Below are positions 5,475 through 7,441 of a DNA stretch of 7,441 nucleotides, piece after piece. Every line of letters starts with the position of its first letter. The first letter of the stretch is position 1. The position numbers and the translations under genes are program-made. Origin of the DNA: Deltaproteobacteria bacterium (GTDB lineage: Bacteria; Myxococcota_A; UBA796; UBA2385); NCBI GenBank assembly GCA_947462115.1, contig CANHON010000226.1, forward strand, positions 1 to 7,441, given 5' to 3'. The notes under the pieces are model-generated. The model was given only the letters and a program-made list of their open reading frames with translations. It did not search any database and was not told the DNA's origin.

Positions 5475-6699
5475 AGTCGAGCTTGGAGAACCAGAGCGTA
5501 CGATCCGTGTAGTTGTACGAGGCGGCCCAGTTGTTGCCGCCGGTGCTCAGCACTTCGTTGTGGAAGCCGAGCGCGCCCTGGTCCCCGGTGATGAGCTCGT
5601 TCTGCCAGGCGTCGGCGCTGCGGTAGGCCCGCCGCATGTCGTTGTTTTTGCCGTCGTGGTACAGGATCTGGATGGTCGAGCCGCTGATGAGCAGGGCGGT
5701 GTCGGCGCCGACCGTCTGGCCGTTGTCCACCACCTCGGCGGTGAAGCCGCCGGGCGCGCCGCTGGCGTACTTGAGGTCCTCGTTGCCGAGGTCGTGGTAG
5801 GTCAGGTGCACGGTGCCATCGACGATCTGCATGTCCGACCAAGCGCCGACGTCGCCCTCGGCGTCCACGATCTCCGGGGTCCAGGCGCCGGCCGTACCGA
5901 CCGCGAGCTTGAGATCACCGTTGGCGACGTCGTAGTAGGAGACGTACTCCACGCCGTTGAGGATGCGCAGGCGGGGGAACTGCCCGACGTTGGCCTCGGC
6001 CGCGGCCTCGCCCTCGGTGGTGGCCGGCGGGGTGCCTTCGTCGGCGACCGCGGCCGTAAAGGCGCTGCCGTTCCAGCGGGCGATGCGCAGGTGTTTTGCG
6101 GCGGCGTCGTAGTGGGCGATCACCGGGTTGCCCGAGGCGTCCAGGGCGATGGAGCTGAACAAGCCGCAGTCTGGGGTGGGCCCGGCGCAGCCGTCGGCGA
6201 CCCCGTTGGTCCAGACGCCGGCGGTGTCGCGGCGGGCGTAGCGCAAGGTCTTGTTTTGGTTGTCCCGGTAGGAGAGCCAGACCTCGTCGTTCGCGGCCAC
6301 CGCCAAGCTGGTGTACTTGCCGCGATCGCCCGCGTCGAGGCCGGCGTCATCGGCGTAGCCATCGGGCTCTTCGTGGGCCCAGCCCACCGATCCATCGGCC
6401 TTGACGGTGCCGATGGCGAAGCCCGCCGCCCCGGCGGTGGCGTCGTAATAGGCGAGCGCCGGCCGACCGTCGCGCATCGCCGCCATGCTCAACCACTGCC
6501 CCCAGTCGTTCTCGAAGACCGGCTCGGGCTCCGGCTGGAGCTCGTCGGTGTCATCGGGGTCCTTGGCGATGATGTTGTTTTCGCTCTGGCAAGAGGCGCA
6601 GCCCTGGAGGGAGGGCAGGGCGACCGCGAGGAGCAGGGCGCCGAGCCCGAGGGAGGGCCCGCTCGCGTTCGGGGCGCGGGTGGCGGGGATGACAGCCAT
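5473..6699 (-). CDS. Lipoprotein with about seven propeller-like repeats
   Basis: This 408-residue protein has an N-terminal export signal ending in SLQGC, with Cys34 as the probable lipidated residue. The Gln at -2 is unusual for a lipobox. An acidic, Pro-rich tether follows (47-64), then a repeat domain. A motif of hydrophobic strand, Y/H-x-D, about five residues, then L-K/R-x-A recurs near 81, 141, 193, 252, 298, 343 and 391 (examples: WLSYRDNQNKTLRYARRD, HLTYHDLGNEDLKYASG). Seven units every 45-60 residues fit a seven-bladed beta-propeller. No catalytic motif is recognised; surface binding is a guess. The start at 6699 is chosen because GGAGG sits 5 bases upstream; a start 12 codons earlier would put that site inside the gene. 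Cys171/Cys178 could form a disulfide. It is first in the minus-strand cluster, with a 70-base gap, so it may be only loosely tied to the DNA-related genes. Confidence 0.82.
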   Translation of the reverse strand: MAVIPATRAPNASGPSLGLGALLLAVALPSLQGCASCQSENNIIAKDPDDTDELQPEPEPVFENDWGQWLSMAAMRDGRPALAYYDATAGAAGFAIGTVKADGSVGWAHEEPDGYADDAGLDAGDRGKYTSLAVAANDEVWLSYRDNQNKTLRYARRDTAGVWTNGVADGCAGPTPDCGLFSSIALDASGNPVIAHYDAAAKHLRIARWNGSAFTAAVADEGTPPATTEGEAAAEANVGQFPRLRILNGVEYVSYYDVANGDLKLAVGTAGAWTPEIVDAEGDVGAWSDMQIVDGTVHLTYHDLGNEDLKYASGAPGGFTAEVVDNGQTVGADTALLISGSTIQILYHDGKNNDMRRAYRSADAWQNELITGDQGALGFHNEVLSTGGNNWAASYNYTDRTLWFSKLD

Positions 6700-6704
6700 A
6701 GAAG

Positions 6705-6710
6705 ACCTCC
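6705..6710 (-). promoter_or_regulatory. Shine-Dalgarno of the lipoprotein gene
   Basis: On the minus strand GGAGGT lies 5 bases before the ATG at 6699. It decides the start against the in-frame ATG at 6735. Confidence 0.75.
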
Positions 6711-6947
6711 GGAGGCTTAGCGGCGACGGGCCCAAAGGCGCGAATCTTGGGGAGGACTTGGGATCACCGCGGGCGGGTGTAGCCCGCGCCGCGACCGATC
6801 GGGCCGCCCAGCGGAGGCACTATGCCACGTTCGGCGCCGCTCCGCTCGCGCGCGCACCGGCCGCAAGAGGGTGTCAGCCGGGCCTCGGCGCGATAAGCGC
6901 GGGCGCACAGCGATGAGCGGGGGCCTCTGGGTCCGCTCGGCTGGTCC
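6711..6947. other. Intergenic region between the divergent lipoprotein and tRNA-Arg genes
   Basis: No supported gene is seen. The stretch must hold the promoters of both the minus-strand cluster and tRNA-Arg, but no good -35/-10 pair stands out. The best + strand candidate is GTGTCA at 6871-6876 with GATAAG at 6892-6897, whose 15-base spacer is too short to trust. A 7-bp inverted repeat, CGCGGGC (6768-6774) and GCCCGCG (6782-6788), surrounds a GGGTGTA loop and could be an operator or just GC-rich structure. Confidence 0.4.
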
Positions 6948-7024
6948 GCTCTCGTAGCTCAGCCGGATAGAGCAGCAGTTTCCTAAACTGCAGGCCACAG
7001 GTTCGAATCCTGTCGGGGGCACCA
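6948..7024 (+). tRNA. tRNA-Arg (anticodon CCT)
   Basis: A full cloverleaf folds. Acceptor GCTCTCG (6948-6954) pairs with CGGGGGC (7014-7020) using two G-T wobbles. The D stem is GCTC/GAGC, the anticodon stem GCAGT/ACTGC has loop TTCCTAA, and the T arm is ACAGG-TTCGAAT-CCTGT. The anticodon CCT at 6982-6984 reads AGG (Arg). The discriminator is A and CCA is encoded at 7022-7024. AGG is an uncommon codon in the genes of this window. Confidence 0.97.
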
Positions 7025-7123
7025 CTTTTCACCTGAAGGGGCGCGCGTCGGGCGCAGCGGCGGCGCGCGTCTCGCCCTGCGCTCGCCGCCCCGCACCCAG
7101 CTCCCCCCACAAATCTCTCCCCA

Positions 7124-7143
7124 GGGGCTTGACCTCAAGCCCC
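7124..7143. repeat. Perfect 8-bp inverted repeat with a 4-base loop
   Basis: GGGGCTTG (7124-7131) is followed by ACCT and the exact reverse complement CAAGCCCC (7136-7143). It could be a terminator stem for tRNA-Arg (without a T-run) or an operator near a TTGACC box. Confidence 0.45.
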
Positions 7144-7264
7144 GCGCCGCATAGGTCGGCGGGGCCAAAGGGGGGCTGGCCGCGGTCATCTCCCCACCCC
7201 AGAACGCCGCCGCTCGCGTACCCACGCGGCTGTTGCGCTCGCCGGAGGTCTGGGGTCGGCGCCC

Positions 7265-7278
7265 GCTCATTCGTGAGC
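7265..7278 (+). repeat. TTCG-tetraloop hairpin just before the initiator tRNA
   Basis: GCTCA-TTCG-TGAGC forms a 5-bp stem capped by a TTCG loop, ending 2 bases before the mature tRNA 5' end. It may be a leader structure that affects RNase P processing, or chance. Confidence 0.4.
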
Positions 7279-7280
7279 TG

Positions 7281-7357
<77 letters not shown>

Positions 7358-7396
7358 TCTTGTTGATTAGGTCGTTCTCCGTGCGCTCTGCTGTTG

Positions 7397-7423
7397 ACGC
7401 GTGTCCCTCACCGGAGGGCGCGT
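7397..7423 (+). terminator. Possible terminator hairpin after the initiator tRNA
   Basis: ACGCG (7397-7401) pairs with CGCGT (7419-7423) and CCCTC (7405-7409) with GAGGG (7414-7418). This gives a 10-bp stem with a 3-base bulge and an ACCG loop, about 40 bases after the tRNA. No T-run follows, so it is only a candidate. The rest of 7358-7441 shows no gene. Confidence 0.35.
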
Positions 7424-7441
7424 GAGGCCGGGTGCTTGTGC

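Larger units (their letters stand above)
7025..7280. other. Spacer between the two tRNA genes
   Basis: No protein gene is supported; reading frames here are translations across the tRNAs. The spacer holds GGCGCGCGTC twice (7040-7049 and 7062-7071), which can pair with itself because of the GCGCGC core and might end tRNA-Arg transcription. It also holds two clear small hairpins listed separately. TTGACC at 7129-7134 resembles a -35 box but has no convincing -10 partner, and it lies inside a hairpin. Confidence 0.4.

Noticed and set aside
4164..5591. A 475-codon plus-strand frame opposite the hydrolase gene.
   Set aside because: It is the antisense shadow of a protein with complete metal-binding motifs; its own translation shows no family features.
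5131..6720. A 529-codon plus-strand open frame opposite the lipoprotein and hydrolase genes.
   Set aside because: It is Val/Gly/Ala-rich with no recognisable domain and is a high-GC antisense shadow. The minus-strand genes have signal peptides, motifs and ribosome sites.
6700..6735. Upstream ATG that would extend the lipoprotein by 12 residues.
   Set aside because: A strong GGAGGT ribosome site lies 5 bases before the ATG at 6699, and the extension would place it inside the coding region.
7129..7157. TTGACC followed by CATAGG as a promoter for the initiator tRNA.
   Set aside because: The spacer is about 15 bases, the -10 match is poor, it lies over 120 bases before the tRNA, and it is inside a hairpin.

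Overview
The window is GC-rich DNA of about 70% G+C by eye, with tightly packed, overlapping genes. It looks like a Gram-negative bacterium with lipoproteins and a bacterial microcompartment (BMC). A myxobacterium-like or other deltaproteobacterial/planctomycete-like host fits best, but this is inference and no marker gene here fixes the taxonomy.

Region 1 (1-3384, + strand) is the 3' part of a BMC (metabolosome) operon. It runs: the last codons of an upstream gene, a CoA-acylating aldehyde dehydrogenase of the PduP/EutE type with an N-terminal encapsulation-type helix, a tandem-domain trimer shell protein of the PduT type (BMC-T), two different pentamer vertex proteins of the EutN/CcmL type (BMC-P), and a class II (fuculose/rhamnulose-phosphate type) aldolase with a candidate C-terminal encapsulation helix. 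Four of the five junctions overlap by 1-4 bases (ATGA, TAGTG, GTGA, ATGA), so translation is probably coupled. The likely logic is that the aldolase releases a reactive short aldehyde from a sugar phosphate and the dehydrogenase turns it into an acyl-CoA inside the shell. The hexamer shell gene, phosphotransacylase, alcohol dehydrogenase and kinase are not in this window and may lie upstream.

Region 2 (6699-3405, - strand, converging on the BMC operon with a 20-base gap) holds four genes in the same direction: a lipoprotein with about seven propeller-like repeats, a secreted ComEC-type metallo-beta-lactamase hydrolase fused to a ComEA-like helix-hairpin-helix (HhH) domain, a small DUF3006 protein, and a secreted protein made of two ComEA-like HhH domains. 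Three exported HhH units, a ComEC-type hydrolase and no ComEC membrane channel suggest extracytoplasmic DNA binding and cleavage rather than a complete uptake machine.

Region 3 (6700-7441) is non-coding for protein. It carries tRNA-Arg(CCT) and an initiator tRNA-Met(CAT), both with CCA encoded, separated by 256 bases that contain only small hairpins. The initiator tRNA has an unusual T1:A72 pair and T73 discriminator.
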